64,000 nt of DNA, from the NCBI RefSeq assembly GCF_016907995.1, contig NZ_JAFBDA010000006.1, forward strand, positions 62,001 to 126,000, written 5' to 3'. The translations under genes and the position numbers were made by a program. The notes under the pieces were generated by a model. That model was not told the DNA's origin, did no database searches, and worked only from the letters and a program-made list of their open reading frames with translations. Of the stretch, positions 16,500 through 25,927 are shown one piece after another; within the stretch, counting starts at the first letter, position 1, and the number at the start of each line of letters is the position of its first letter. This DNA comes from Clostridium sardiniense (lineage in GTDB: Bacteria > Bacillota > Clostridia > Clostridiales > Clostridiaceae).

Positions 16500-17987
16500 A
16501 TGAATATTATAGATAATGATTTGCTCTCCATGCAAGAAGCTAGAGTACTTGTTGAAAATGCAAGAGAAGCTCAAAAAAGTTTAGCTACATTTCCACAAGA
16601 AAAGCTAGATGAGATAGTAAACCGCATGCTTGAAGTAATTAAAGAGTATGATAGTGAACTAGCAAGATTAGCTTTTGAAGAGACAGATTCAGGAAAAGTA
16701 GAAGATAAATTAATAAAAGATAAGTTTGTAGTTTGTTATCTTAAGAAAAAACTAGATGGGATGAAATGTGTAGGAGTAATAGGAAAAGATGAAAAAAATA
16801 AAACTACTGACATTGGAGTGCCTATTGGTGTAATTACAGCTTTTTGCCCTATGACTAGTCCAGTTTCAACTATAATTTATAACGCTGTAATAGCAATTAA
16901 ATCAGGAAATGCAATAGTATTTGCACTTCATCCTAAAGCAAAAAATGTCATGAAGAGAACTTTAGACATTTTAATAAGAGCAGCTGAAGGGTATGGACTT
17001 CCAGAAGGTGCTATATCGTATCTTAGTATAGTATCAGACAGTGGGTCTTTAGAACTTATGAAACATAGAGACACATCATTAGTTATGAACACGGGTGTAC
17101 ATGAATTATTAAAAGTTTCAGATAAATGTGGAAAACCAGTTATTTATGGTGGGACAGGTAATGGACCTGCATTCATAGAGAGAACTGCTGATATTAAAAA
17201 GGCAGTTAAAGATATTATAGATAGTAAAAGTTTTGATTGTGGAGTAGTCTCAGGTGCGGAACAATCTATAGTTGTAGACAGCCCTATTGCAAATGAAGTA
17301 AAAAATGAGCTTATTAAAAATGGAGCTTATTTTATGAGTGAAGATGAATCTAAGTCTCTTGGAAAAATTCTTTTTGATAAGTATGGAAATTTCGAAAAAG
17401 AGTTTATCGGAAAATCACCAGAATTTTTAGGAAAAAGAGCTGGTTTTAGTGTTGCATCTGGTGTAAAGGTTTTAATATCAAGTCAAAAGTTTGTATCTTT
17501 AGACAATCCTCATTCGAGAGAAAAACTTTGCCCAATACTTTCATTCTATGTGGAAGATGATTGGATGCATGCTTGTGAGAAATGTATAGAGTTACTATTA
17601 AGTGAAAGGCAAGGACATACCCTTATAATTCACTCAAATGATGATGAAGTAATTAAACAGTTCGCACTAAAAAAACCAGTTGGAAGAATCTTAGTAAATA
17701 CTTCAGGAGTATTTGGAAGTATGGGGGCTACAACAAATCTTTTCCCATCAATGACACTTGGTAGTGGATCTATTGGAAAAGGAATGACTTCTGATAATGT
17801 ATCACCAATGAACTTAGTATATATAAGAAAAGTTGGATATGAAGTCAGAGATAAAGATGAATTTTTAAATTCTATAGGCATGAATAGAGAGGTTAATAAG
17901 GTTATAGATGAAGATTTAGACAACTCTTCAGATAATATGAAGCTTCTTAAAAATGTTTTAACTCAAATATTAAAAGAAACCAATTAA
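16500..17987 (+). CDS. Acylating aldehyde dehydrogenase paralogue without the catalytic cysteine (CutB-like position)
   Basis: 495 aa, PduP/EutE-like fold. Aligned with the second dehydrogenase of this operon (25928-27523), the active-site segment TICASEQS reads VVSGAEQS here: Ser251 stands where Cys251 is the thiol nucleophile. The NAD-binding surroundings ([27 protein letters not shown]) are kept. The C terminus ends in an amphipathic helix ([17 protein letters not shown]) of the type that targets cargo to shells. It probably cannot form a thioester intermediate. A structural, regulatory or scaffold role is more likely than acetyl-CoA formation. It is directly upstream of cutC. Confidence 0.9.
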   Translation: MNIIDNDLLSMQEARVLVENAREAQKSLATFPQEKLDEIVNRMLEVIKEYDSELARLAFEETDSGKVEDKLIKDKFVVCYLKKKLDGMKCVGVIGKDEKNKTTDIGVPIGVITAFCPMTSPVSTIIYNAVIAIKSGNAIVFALHPKAKNVMKRTLDILIRAAEGYGLPEGAISYLSIVSDSGSLELMKHRDTSLVMNTGVHELLKVSDKCGKPVIYGGTGNGPAFIERTADIKKAVKDIIDSKSFDCGVVSGAEQSIVVDSPIANEVKNELIKNGAYFMSEDESKSLGKILFDKYGNFEKEFIGKSPEFLGKRAGFSVASGVKVLISSQKFVSLDNPHSREKLCPILSFYVEDDWMHACEKCIELLLSERQGHTLIIHSNDDEVIKQFALKKPVGRILVNTSGVFGSMGATTNLFPSMTLGSGSIGKGMTSDNVSPMNLVYIRKVGYEVRDKDEFLNSIGMNREVNKVIDEDLDNSSDNMKLLKNVLTQILKETN

Positions 17988-18007
17988 AAAGAAAAGGAGT
18001 AGATAAA

Positions 18008-20554
18008 ATGGATATTCGTGAATTTTCAAATAAATTTATAGAAGCCACTAAAAATATGTCAGAAAATGAGCGTCAATCATTATTAAAAATGTTTGAGAGC
18101 GTTTCAGATGAAATAAAAAAAGATGATGAACCTGTAAAGGTTGAATGTATAGTTTCTTCAAATGATGGCAAAGTTCCAGAAGGAATTACAGAACGTTTAG
18201 CAAAACTTAAAGAAAATTATTTAAAACAAGTTCCATCAATCACAACACATAGAGCAAGAGCTATAACTGAAATAGCTAAGCAAAACCCAGGAACACCAAA
18301 ATCAATATTAAGAGGTAAATGTTTCAAACATTGTTGTGAGACTGCACCACTTGTAATTCAAGATCATGAACTTATAGTTGGAGCTCCAAATGGTGCACCA
18401 AGAGCTGGAGCTTTCTCTCCAGATATAGCTTGGAGATGGATGGTAGATGAGATTGATACTATAGGTGAAAGACCTCAAGACCCATTCTATATTTCAGAAG
18501 AAGATAAGAAATTCATGAGAGAAGAACTATTCCCATTCTGGCAAGGTAAGTCAGTTGATGAATATTGTGAAGACCAATATAGAGAAGCTGGAGTTTGGGA
18601 ACTTTCAGGAGAATCATTCGTTTCTGATTGCTCATACCATGCAATAAATGGTGGAGGAGATTCAAACCCAGGATATGATGTTATTTTAATGAAAAAAGGT
18701 ATGGTTGACATAGTTAAAGAAGCAGAAGAAAAGCTAAAAGAACTTAACTATGCAAATCCAGAGGATATAGAAAAAATCTACTTCTATAAATCATTAATTG
18801 ATACTGCAGAAGGTGTAATGATTTATGCAAAACGTATGTCAGATTATGCAAGAGAATTAGCTGAAAAAGAGACAAATCCTAAGAGAAAAGCTGAATTATT
18901 TAAGATTTCAGAAGTAAATGCTAAGGTTCCAGCTCATAAGCCAGAAACTTTCTGGGAAGCAATTCAAGCTGTTTGGACAATAGAATCACTTCTAGTAGTA
19001 GAAGAAAATCAAACAGGTATGTCAATTGGACGTGTTGACCAGTACATGTATCAATTCTTTAAAGATGATATTGAATCAGGAAGAATGACTGAATTTGAAG
19101 CATTTGAACTTGCAGGATGTATGCTTATAAAAATGTCAGAAATGATGTGGATAACAAGTGAAGGAGGATCTAAATTCTTCGCAGGATACCAACCATTTGT
19201 AAATATGTGTGTTGGAGGAGTTACAAGAGCAGGTAGAGATGCAACAAATGAATTAACTTATCTATTAATGGATGCAGTTAGACACGTTAAGATTTATCAA
19301 CCATCTTTAGCTTGTCGTATCCATAAATCATCACCACAAAAGTATCTTAAAAAGATAGTTGAGGTAATAAGAGCAGGAATGGGATTCCCAGCATGTCACT
19401 TTGATGACGTTCATATAAAAATGATGCTTGCTAAAGGAGTTTCAATTGAAGATGCTAGAGATTATTGTTTAATGGGATGTGTTGAACCACAAAAATCAGG
19501 AAGATTATATCAATGGACTTCAACAGGATACACTCAATGGCCAATATGTATAGAGTTAGTACTTAATAATGGAGTACCTCTATGGTATGGAAAACAAGTT
19601 TGTCCAGACCTAGGAGATATTGATAACTTCAAAACTTATGAAGAGTTTGAAGCTGCTGTTAAAGAGCAAATTAAATTTATAACTAAATGGACAAGCGTAG
19701 CTACAGTTATTTCTCAAAGAGTTCACAAAGAACTTGCACCAAAACCACTTATGTCAATGATGTATGAAGGATGTATGGAAAAAGGTAGAGGTGTTGAAGC
19801 TGGTGGAGCAATGTACAACTTCGGTCCAGGAGTAGTATGGAGCGGACTTGCTACTTATATTGATTCTATGGCTGCAATCAAAAAATTAGTTTTCGATGAG
19901 AAAAAATACACATTAAGAGAAATGAAAGAAGCATTAAAAGCTGATTTCGTTGGATATGAAAAATTAAGAAAAGATTGCTTAGATGCACCAAAATACGGTA
20001 ATGATGATGATTATGCTGATTATATTGGAGCAGATCTTATAAACTTTACTGAAATGGAACATAGAAAATATAAAACATTATATTCAGTTTTAAGTCACGG
20101 AACATTATCAATTTCAAATAATACTCCATTTGGGCAATTAACAGGAGCTACTTCAAATGGACGTAAAGCTTGGACTCCTCTATCAGATGGAATAAGTCCA
20201 ACTCAAGGAGCAGACTTTAAAGGACCTACTTCAATAATTAAATCAGTTTCAAAATTAGCTTGTGACAATATGAATATAGGAATGGTTCATAACTTTAAAT
20301 TAATGTCAGGTCTTCTTGATACTCCAGAAGGAGAACAAGGAATCATAACATTATTAAGAAGTGCTTGTGCTCTTCAACTTGGAGAAGTTCAATTTAACTA
20401 CTTAGATAATAATACATTAATTGAAGCTCAAAAGAACCCAGAAGCTTATAGAGATTTAATAGTAAGAGTTGCTGGATATAGTGCATACTTTGTAGAATTA
20501 TGCAAAGATGTTCAAGATGAGATTATAAGTAGAACTATGCTAACACATTTTTAA
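18008..20554 (+). CDS. cutC: Choline trimethylamine-lyase CutC (glycyl radical enzyme, type I)
   Basis: 848 aa, the short (type I) form; it lacks the long N-terminal extension of Klebsiella CutC. It cleaves choline to trimethylamine and acetaldehyde. The residues known to define choline lyases are all in place, two positions on from the Desulfovibrio alaskensis numbering: D218 (GGGDSN), F397 (QPF), C491 and E493 (GCVEPQ), T504 (YQWTS) and the radical glycine G823 (RVAGYSA). These separate it from glycerol or propanediol dehydratases, which share GCVEP. AAAAGGAG precedes the ATG. The protein is expected inside the microcompartment. Confidence 0.98.
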   Translation: MDIREFSNKFIEATKNMSENERQSLLKMFESVSDEIKKDDEPVKVECIVSSNDGKVPEGITERLAKLKENYLKQVPSITTHRARAITEIAKQNPGTPKSILRGKCFKHCCETAPLVIQDHELIVGAPNGAPRAGAFSPDIAWRWMVDEIDTIGERPQDPFYISEEDKKFMREELFPFWQGKSVDEYCEDQYREAGVWELSGESFVSDCSYHAINGGGDSNPGYDVILMKKGMVDIVKEAEEKLKELNYANPEDIEKIYFYKSLIDTAEGVMIYAKRMSDYARELAEKETNPKRKAELFKISEVNAKVPAHKPETFWEAIQAVWTIESLLVVEENQTGMSIGRVDQYMYQFFKDDIESGRMTEFEAFELAGCMLIKMSEMMWITSEGGSKFFAGYQPFVNMCVGGVTRAGRDATNELTYLLMDAVRHVKIYQPSLACRIHKSSPQKYLKKIVEVIRAGMGFPACHFDDVHIKMMLAKGVSIEDARDYCLMGCVEPQKSGRLYQWTSTGYTQWPICIELVLNNGVPLWYGKQVCPDLGDIDNFKTYEEFEAAVKEQIKFITKWTSVATVISQRVHKELAPKPLMSMMYEGCMEKGRGVEAGGAMYNFGPGVVWSGLATYIDSMAAIKKLVFDEKKYTLREMKEALKADFVGYEKLRKDCLDAPKYGNDDDYADYIGADLINFTEMEHRKYKTLYSVLSHGTLSISNNTPFGQLTGATSNGRKAWTPLSDGISPTQGADFKGPTSIIKSVSKLACDNMNIGMVHNFKLMSGLLDTPEGEQGIITLLRSACALQLGEVQFNYLDNNTLIEAQKNPEAYRDLIVRVAGYSAYFVELCKDVQDEIISRTMLTHF

Positions 20555-20567
20555 TAAAACTATAGGT

Positions 20568-20593
20568 CATGTAGTAGATTTTTCTACTACATG
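20568..20593 (+). promoter_or_regulatory. Hairpin between cutC and cutD
   Basis: CATGTAGTAGA and TCTACTACATG form a perfect 11-bp stem with a TTTT loop, 13 bases after the cutC stop. No T-run follows, so it is not a standard terminator. It may protect the 3' end of cutC mRNA or lower cutD expression. Confidence 0.7.
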
Positions 20594-20620
20594 AGCTTAA
20601 GAAAGCTGGAGAGTTTAGGT

Positions 20621-21574
20621 ATGAATAATAACACAAATGGAATTATACAAAGAAAGGCAAGGATTTTCAATATACAAAAATACAATATGTATGATGGGCC
20701 AGGAGTTAGAACTATAGTATTCTTTCAAGGATGTCCTCTACGCTGTAAATGGTGTGCTAATCCAGAAGGGATGATTAAAAAAAATAGAGTCATGTTTAAA
20801 AGCAATCTTTGTGAAAATTGCTTAGAATGTGTGGATGTTTGCCCAGTCGGTATTCACACAGTAAATAGCAGTACAAATAAACATGAAATAAATAGAAATA
20901 TAGATTGTGTTGGATGTAAAAAATGTGAAGAAGCTTGCGTAAAATCAGCAATAAATATAATTGGGGAAAATAAAACAATATCAGAGCTATTAGAAATTAT
21001 AGAAGAGGATAGAACCTTTTATGAAATGTCTGGTGGCGGAGTTACTTTAGGTGGTGGAGAAGTTTTAATGCAACCTGAAGCAGCTTTAAGTCTTCTTATG
21101 GCATGTAAGAATGTAGGAATAAATACGGCCATAGAAACTTCTGGATATACAAAAACAGAAACTATTCTAAAGATTGCAGAATTTACTGATTTATTCCTAT
21201 TTGATATTAAGCATATAAACTCAGATGAGCATTTTAAATGGACTGGAGTTAGAAATGAGCAAATTTTAGAAAATTTAAAAAATCTACTTCAAAATAAATT
21301 CAATGTCCAAATTCGTATGCCTCTTTTAAAAGGTGTAAATGATAGCGAAGAAGCTATAACTAAAGCTATGGAGTTCTTACTTCCTTATAAAGACTATAAG
21401 AATTTTAAAGGTATAGATCTTTTACCATATCACAAGATGGGAGTAAATAAATATAACCAACTTGGCATAGATTACCCTGTATATGGCGATCCTAGTTTGA
21501 GCGATGAAGATTTAAACAGAATTGAATCTTATATAAAAAGATATGATATGAACGCAAAAGTGGTTCGTCATTAG
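20621..21574 (+). CDS. cutD: Choline TMA-lyase activating enzyme CutD (radical SAM)
   Basis: 317 aa from the ATG at 20621, which follows GGAG. An in-frame ATG at 20591 lies in the 3' arm of the intergenic hairpin and has no ribosome site. The radical-SAM cluster is CPLRCKWC (CX3CX2C). Two ferredoxin-type clusters follow: [11 protein letters not shown] and [11 protein letters not shown], as in other activases of this group. SAM-binding [10 protein letters not shown] is present. The enzyme abstracts hydrogen from the CutC glycine to make the radical. It follows cutC directly, as in all known cut loci. Confidence 0.97.
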   Translation: MNNNTNGIIQRKARIFNIQKYNMYDGPGVRTIVFFQGCPLRCKWCANPEGMIKKNRVMFKSNLCENCLECVDVCPVGIHTVNSSTNKHEINRNIDCVGCKKCEEACVKSAINIIGENKTISELLEIIEEDRTFYEMSGGGVTLGGGEVLMQPEAALSLLMACKNVGINTAIETSGYTKTETILKIAEFTDLFLFDIKHINSDEHFKWTGVRNEQILENLKNLLQNKFNVQIRMPLLKGVNDSEEAITKAMEFLLPYKDYKNFKGIDLLPYHKMGVNKYNQLGIDYPVYGDPSLSDEDLNRIESYIKRYDMNAKVVRH

Positions 21575-21576
21575 AA

Positions 21577-21945
21577 ATGAGTAGAAAAGTTATGGATAAT
21601 TTTAATGAAAAAAACATACAAAGGGTAATTCAAGAATCAGTACCAGGAAAGCAGATAACTTTATCACACATTATTGCATCTCCTATGAAAGATATTTATG
21701 AAAGATTAGGAGTAGATGAAAAAGGAGCCATAGGGATCTTAACAGTAACACCATATGAAACTGCAATTATAGCTGCTGATATCGCAACTAAAGTAGCTGA
21801 TGTAGAGATAGGTTTCTTAGATAGATTTACAGGATCAGTTCTTATAAATGGTGATGTTGATAGTGTTTATGAGGCACTTAATTCAGTAAACGAAACTTTA
21901 AGAGATATGTTAGGTTTTGCAATATGCCCTATAACTAGAACATGA
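21577..21945 (+). CDS. eutS: Circularly permuted BMC-H shell protein, EutS/PduU/CutR type
   Basis: 122 aa. The start ([22 protein letters not shown]) and the order of the BMC strands are those of the permuted class, with [21 protein letters not shown] and [16 protein letters not shown] behind it. In choline loci the counterpart is CutR, whose hexamers can bend. Such tiles often carry a beta-barrel over the pore. The start is only two bases after cutD, and the stop overlaps the eutP-like start by four bases, so translation is coupled. Confidence 0.93.
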   Translation: MSRKVMDNFNEKNIQRVIQESVPGKQITLSHIIASPMKDIYERLGVDEKGAIGILTVTPYETAIIAADIATKVADVEIGFLDRFTGSVLINGDVDSVYEALNSVNETLRDMLGFAICPITRT

Positions 21946-22376
21946 GAAAAAAACGAATAATGGTTGTTGGTCCAAGCCGTTCTGGTAAAACAACTATAGT
22001 AAATTACTTAAATGATTATAATGGTCCTCTAAAGCGGACAGCAGATGTTATTTATGGTGAAAATACTATGGATATTCCTAGTTCTTATATGGAAAATGCT
22101 TGGATGTATAAACATATTATCGCTTTAGCGCAAGATGCTAAAAAAATAGTATTTGTGTTAGATTCTAAAAGTCCTAAAGAAGTTATTGGAGACGGATTTT
22201 CAAAACTTTTTAATATAGAAGTTATTGGAGTTATAAATAAGGTAGATAGTAATTATGAAAATATAGACAAATGCAAGCAGAGTTTAAAAAGAATAGGAAT
22301 TATAGAGCCATATTTTTTAATTAGAGAAAATAGTGAAGTAGATATGAAAAAACTTAAAGAATATCTACTTAAATAG
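21942..22376 (+). CDS. eutP: EutP/PduV-family small GTPase-like protein
   Basis: 144 aa. Walker A is GPSRSGKT near the N terminus (about residues 9-16), and the guanine-specificity NKVD motif lies in [12 protein letters not shown]. This is the EutP/PduV family, which accompanies catabolic microcompartments and is thought to act in positioning or assembly; its biochemical role is unsettled. It overlaps the previous gene by four bases. Confidence 0.93.
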   Translation: MRKKRIMVVGPSRSGKTTIVNYLNDYNGPLKRTADVIYGENTMDIPSSYMENAWMYKHIIALAQDAKKIVFVLDSKSPKEVIGDGFSKLFNIEVIGVINKVDSNYENIDKCKQSLKRIGIIEPYFLIRENSEVDMKKLKEYLLK

Positions 22377-22392
22377 GTAGGTGAATATATAA

Positions 22393-23022
22393 ATGCTTAG
22401 ATTTATTACTGAAGATTACTTAAAGGACTTGTATAGAAAAGAGTCTTTTAAAGAATTTAAGCTTAATGAAGGTCAAAGGCTTACTCCGGGAGGTAGGCAG
22501 TACTTATTAGATAAAGGGATAAAGATAAATAGTAATTTACCTACAGATAGCAAAAAAGAAGAAAAAAGTGATGATATTTTAATAGATGAAAATAAACACG
22601 TAAAGTATAAAATACTTACATATAAATGTAGATCTGTTGAAGCATCATTTTTAAATGCAGCAAGCAAAATAATTAATGAGGACTTAATCTTAGCTCAAAA
22701 GCTTATCGATTTAGAAAGAGAAATTAAAAATATAAGAGAGTTTACAGAAGGCAAAATAAAATTAGAAGTCATTAATCCTAAAGTTTGTGATTTCAGTAAT
22801 GAAGAGATAGAAATTACAGATGTATATATATACCTAAAAAATAGCGAAAAAATATTAAATCTTTACATCCTTTTATGTAAGCTAAATGAATTTAAATATG
22901 ACATTCTAGAAAGATATGAAAATGATGAGCTAATAAATAAAATTTTAATTAATTTAGAAAATATTATAAATATATTATCTACGACTATATCTAAGGAAAT
23001 AGGAGGCAGAAGAGTTGAGTGA
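22393..23022 (+). CDS. EutT-like protein lacking the metal-binding motif
   Basis: 209 aa. The first ~45 residues (FITEDYLKDLYRKES, LNEGQRLTPGGRQYLLDKGIKI) closely resemble the N terminus of EutT, the ethanolamine-locus cobalamin adenosyltransferase. The rest does not show the HX11CCX2C metal site of EutT; only isolated cysteines are present. Choline lysis by CutC needs no B12, and no B12 enzyme is in the window, so adenosyltransferase activity seems unlikely. A structural or targeting role is possible. Start ATG has only a weak ribosome site (GTAGGTG). It overlaps eutJ by eight bases. Confidence 0.8.
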   Translation: MLRFITEDYLKDLYRKESFKEFKLNEGQRLTPGGRQYLLDKGIKINSNLPTDSKKEEKSDDILIDENKHVKYKILTYKCRSVEASFLNAASKIINEDLILAQKLIDLEREIKNIREFTEGKIKLEVINPKVCDFSNEEIEITDVYIYLKNSEKILNLYILLCKLNEFKYDILERYENDELINKILINLENIINILSTTISKEIGGRRVE

Positions 23023-23860
23023 TAAGAGTAAAACTTTCGAGTACTGTGATAAATTAGTAAGCCAATTTGAAAAAGTTATAGAAAAGCCTATCTTAGAAAA
23101 ATCATCAGTTTATTATACTGGTGTAGACCTTGGAACTGCGTGTGTAGTTTTAGCAGTATTAGATGAAAATTACAGACCAGTTGCAGGAGCTTACAGATAT
23201 GCTGATGTAGTAAGAGATGGTATGGTAGTTGACTATATCGGAGCTGTAAAGATAGTTAGAGAATTAAAAGAGGAAATAGAAGAAAAGCTTAATACTGAAC
23301 TGCTTTATGCAGCAGCAGCCATTCCACCAGGAACAGATTCTTTAGATGGTGGTGCTATAAAAAATGTTGTACAAGCTGCAGGCTTTGAACTAACGAATTT
23401 ATTAGATGAACCTACAGCTGCAAATGAGGTTTTAAAAATTCAAAATGGTGCAGTAGTAGATATAGGTGGAGGAACTACAGGAACCTCTATTATAAAAGAT
23501 GGAAAAGTAGTTTGCGTAGCAGATGAGCCTACTGGAGGAACACATTTCTCTTTAGTTATCTCAGGTGCATATAAAATGAATTTTAAAGAAGCTGATGAAT
23601 TTAAAAGAGATAATAGTAATCATGAAGAATTATTACCAGTTTTAAAACCTGTAATTGAAAAGGTTGGATCAATAATTAATGATCATATAAAAGATTATGA
23701 TGTGAGAGAGATTTCATTAGTTGGTGGTACAGCTTGCCTTACAGGAATTGAAGGAATAATAGAAAACAAGATTAAGGTATATACGCATAAACCTAAAAAT
23801 CCAATGTTTGTTACACCACTTGGAATAGCACTTAGCTGCACAAGTGAAATCATAGAGTAA
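23015..23860 (+). CDS. eutJ: EutJ-like actin/Hsp70-fold chaperone
   Basis: 281 aa. ATP-binding motifs of the actin/Hsp70 fold are present: VDLGTACVVLAVLDE (phosphate 1), DIGGGTTGTSII (phosphate 2) and LVGGTACLTGIE (adenosine). DEPTAAN is the shared Hsp70-type motif. EutJ proteins accompany ethanolamine and related compartments; a chaperone or reactivation role is assumed. The start is TTG at 23015 with AGGAGG nine bases before it, inside the end of the previous gene. Confidence 0.94.
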   Translation: MSDKSKTFEYCDKLVSQFEKVIEKPILEKSSVYYTGVDLGTACVVLAVLDENYRPVAGAYRYADVVRDGMVVDYIGAVKIVRELKEEIEEKLNTELLYAAAAIPPGTDSLDGGAIKNVVQAAGFELTNLLDEPTAANEVLKIQNGAVVDIGGGTTGTSIIKDGKVVCVADEPTGGTHFSLVISGAYKMNFKEADEFKRDNSNHEELLPVLKPVIEKVGSIINDHIKDYDVREISLVGGTACLTGIEGIIENKIKVYTHKPKNPMFVTPLGIALSCTSEIIE

Positions 23861-23876
23861 ATGGAGTTTGAGTTTT

Positions 23877-24170
23877 ATGAATTTTAGACTTATAAAATCA
23901 CCAACAGAGGGAACAAAACGTGCTCTTATAAAAAGGATGGGGATAGAAGGCAAGGAAGTAATCGAGAATGTAGATGCTATTGGACTTGCTCAAGGTAAGC
24001 TAATTGATATGATTTATGCAATAGATATTGCTGAAAAGGCAGCAGGTGTAGTTGTTGAAGATATCAAGGGAGTATGTCCTCAACATATGACTTCAATTGC
24101 TATATTAGGTGATACTTCATCAGTTCAATCTGCAATAGAAGAAATCAAATCAAATATGAAAGAAGGATGA
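23877..24170 (+). CDS. Divergent BMC-domain-like shell protein with basic N-terminal extension
   Basis: 97 aa from the ATG at 23877, ten bases after GGAG; a TTG at 23868 lies too close to the ribosome site. Residues from about 36 on read like a BMC-H core (AIGLAQGKLIDMIYAIDIAEKAAGVVVE, then SIAILGDTSSVQSAIEEIK). The first ~35 residues (LIKSPTEGTKRALIKRMG) are a basic extension absent from the other shell proteins. The usual C-terminal RPH segment is missing. It lies between eutJ and eutN. It may be a minor hexamer of the GrpU-like group or an accessory protein. Confidence 0.75.
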   Translation: MNFRLIKSPTEGTKRALIKRMGIEGKEVIENVDAIGLAQGKLIDMIYAIDIAEKAAGVVVEDIKGVCPQHMTSIAILGDTSSVQSAIEEIKSNMKEG

Positions 24171-24175
24171 GTCTT

Positions 24176-24442
24176 ATGATAACAGCAAAGTTAATAGATA
24201 ATATCTGGGCAACTAGAAAAGCTGATAATCTTTATGGATTGAAGTTTATGCTAGCAGAAGAGATTGGTGGAAGCTTTAGTGGTAGAAGATTCATAGTTGT
24301 AGATAATATTGGGGCAGGAATTGGGGATAGAGTTATCGTAAGCACAGGATCATCAGCAAGAAGAATGGTTGGAAATGATGATATTCCAGTTGATGCAGCA
24401 GTAATTGGAATAATCGATCAGGACTGTAATTTTAGTGAGTAA
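24176..24442 (+). CDS. eutN: BMC-P pentameric vertex protein, EutN/CcmL family
   Basis: 88 aa from the ATG at 24176, ten bases after AAGGA; an ATG at 24167 overlaps the preceding stop and is too near. The sequence (ITAKLIDNIWATRKADNLYGLKFML, then DNIGAGIGDRVIVSTGSSAR) is the EutN/CcmL beta-barrel, which closes the twelve vertices of the shell. It is the only pentamer gene in the locus. Confidence 0.95.
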   Translation: MITAKLIDNIWATRKADNLYGLKFMLAEEIGGSFSGRRFIVVDNIGAGIGDRVIVSTGSSARRMVGNDDIPVDAAVIGIIDQDCNFSE

Positions 24443-24543
24443 GTTATAATTTCTGACGTAAGGATAGGCATTTTAATTATAAATAGTTGTAAACCCCATA
24501 CTTTAAATATAAACTGAAAAATTTAGTGAAAGGATGTGAGAGT

Positions 24544-25203
24544 GTGAAACGATTAATTTGTGCAAAAGATATGGAAGAATTTTTAGCTACAGGGGAAAAG
24601 GTTTTCTATATAGATAAAGATGTTATCTTAACTCCGTCAGCTAAAGATATAGCTAAAAATAATGATATCTCAATTACTACAGAAAAAGTTAGTGAAAAAG
24701 AAATTTGTAGTACTAACTGTAAAGGCGTAGAAAGTTTAGATTCTAATAAGTTATTAGAGATGTTCAAGGAGTTAATAAACGAAGGGTTACTTCAAGAGAT
24801 GTTAAAAATTTTAGCTAGCGGTGAAGATTCAAAGTTTGTATCTTCCCGCGATGAAAGTGGACTTAAAGTAGTAAGAGGAAGCTCAGTAAAGATGGATGTA
24901 TTCGATACTGGAAATCCTAATAATAAAGTTTATTTCCAAGAATTAATAAGTAAAGATGAATCTAAGATGAGTGCTGGTTTTTTAATCATTGAAGATTCAA
25001 AATTCGAATGGGAATTAACTTATGAAGAGATAGACTATGTTATTGAAGGAACAGTAACTGTAGAAATTAACGGTAAGACTTATGAAGCAAATGCCGGTGA
25101 TGTACTATTTGTTCCTAAGGGATCTAAAGTAGTTTGGGGATCACCTAATAAAGCTAAATTATTCTATACAACATATCCAGCCAATTGGGCAGATTTACTT
25201 TAA
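24544..25203 (+). CDS. eutQ: EutQ-like cupin protein
   Basis: 219 aa from the GTG at 24544 (AAAGGA nine bases upstream). The N-terminal ~110 residues are polar and variable. The C-terminal half is a cupin barrel: EEIDYVIEGTVTVEINGKTYEANAGDVLFVPKGSKVVWG. This matches EutQ of ethanolamine loci, where acetate kinase activity has been reported for the Salmonella protein. Here it could complete acetyl-phosphate to acetate and ATP after PduL, since no ackA is present. A 101-base gap precedes the gene, the largest inside the operon; no promoter was recognised there. Confidence 0.9.
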   Translation: MKRLICAKDMEEFLATGEKVFYIDKDVILTPSAKDIAKNNDISITTEKVSEKEICSTNCKGVESLDSNKLLEMFKELINEGLLQEMLKILASGEDSKFVSSRDESGLKVVRGSSVKMDVFDTGNPNNKVYFQELISKDESKMSAGFLIIEDSKFEWELTYEEIDYVIEGTVTVEINGKTYEANAGDVLFVPKGSKVVWGSPNKAKLFYTTYPANWADLL

Positions 25204-25220
25204 TTACTTAAGGAGGATAG

Positions 25221-25901
25221 ATGATTATGCAAGCAATAGGAATGATAGAAACTAAAGGATTATTAGCTACTATTGAAGCAGCTGATGCTATGGTCAAATC
25301 AGCAAACGTTAATATCCTTGAAAAAGTATATATAGGCGGAGGATATGTTTCGGTTACAGTAACTGGAGATGTTGGAGCTGTAAAATCAGCAGTTGATGCT
25401 GGTGTTTCAGCTGTAAATAGACTTGGCGATAATATTTTAGTTTCACACCATGTGATTGCAAGACCACATTATGATTTAGAAAGCATATTAGAAACTAAAC
25501 CTGCTATAGAAAGATTAGAGGAATCTATAGAGGAAAAGGTTTTATGTGAAATGGTAGAAGAATCTATAGAAGAAGTAATTTCTGAAATTGTAGATGAAGC
25601 AGTAGAAGAAACTTTAGAAGAATCTATAGATAAAGAAATAATAAATGAAGGCTCAGAAGAAGTCCAGACTTTAGAAATTCTAGATAAAGTTATAGATTTA
25701 GATATGACTAAAGAAGAATTAGACAAGCTTGTAGAAGAAAAAGGATTAGATGAAGCTCTTAAAATTTTAGAAGATTTAAAAGTATCTAAAATAAGAAAGT
25801 TAGCAAAAGAATTTAAAGATCTTGATATTACAAGTAAGACTGTTTCTAAAGAAGACAAAGGAGCACTTCTAAATAGACTTAGAAATCACTATAAAAAATA
25901 G
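25221..25901 (+). CDS. BMC-H shell protein with long acidic C-terminal extension and SAP/Rho-N-like end
   Basis: 226 aa, more than twice the usual size. Residues 1-95 are a standard BMC-H domain ([53 protein letters not shown]). Residues about 96-185 are Glu-rich, with repeated EESIEE-type segments that suggest helices or a coiled coil. The last ~40 residues ([31 protein letters not shown]) are basic and resemble SAP or Rho N-terminal helix-extended-loop-helix domains. Such a tail could tether cargo or link the shell to another structure. AGGAGG precedes the start; ATG at 25227 is an alternative. Confidence 0.92.
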   Translation: MIMQAIGMIETKGLLATIEAADAMVKSANVNILEKVYIGGGYVSVTVTGDVGAVKSAVDAGVSAVNRLGDNILVSHHVIARPHYDLESILETKPAIERLEESIEEKVLCEMVEESIEEVISEIVDEAVEETLEESIDKEIINEGSEEVQTLEILDKVIDLDMTKEELDKLVEEKGLDEALKILEDLKVSKIRKLAKEFKDLDITSKTVSKEDKGALLNRLRNHYKK

Positions 25902-25927
25902 TGTTTTAAAGAAGGAGGAAAATTGAT

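Noticed and set aside
18008..20554. Glycerol or propanediol dehydratase instead of choline lyase
   Set aside because: GCVEP is shared, but D218, F397 and T504 are the choline-specific set and lie at the expected offsets.
20591..20620. ATG at 20591 as the start of CutD
   Set aside because: It lies in the 3' arm of the intergenic hairpin with no ribosome site; ATG at 20621 follows GGAG.
22393..23860. Possible ethanolamine (eut) locus, because of EutT-, EutJ-, EutP-, EutQ-, EutN- and EutS-like genes
   Set aside because: No eutBC, eutA or B12 enzyme is present, and CutC has all choline-lyase residues; these accessory genes are shared with choline compartments.
25469..25858. 129-codon open frame on the minus strand inside the long shell-protein gene
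   Set aside because: Ser/Leu-rich mirror of the Glu-rich tail; no ribosome site and no family resemblance.
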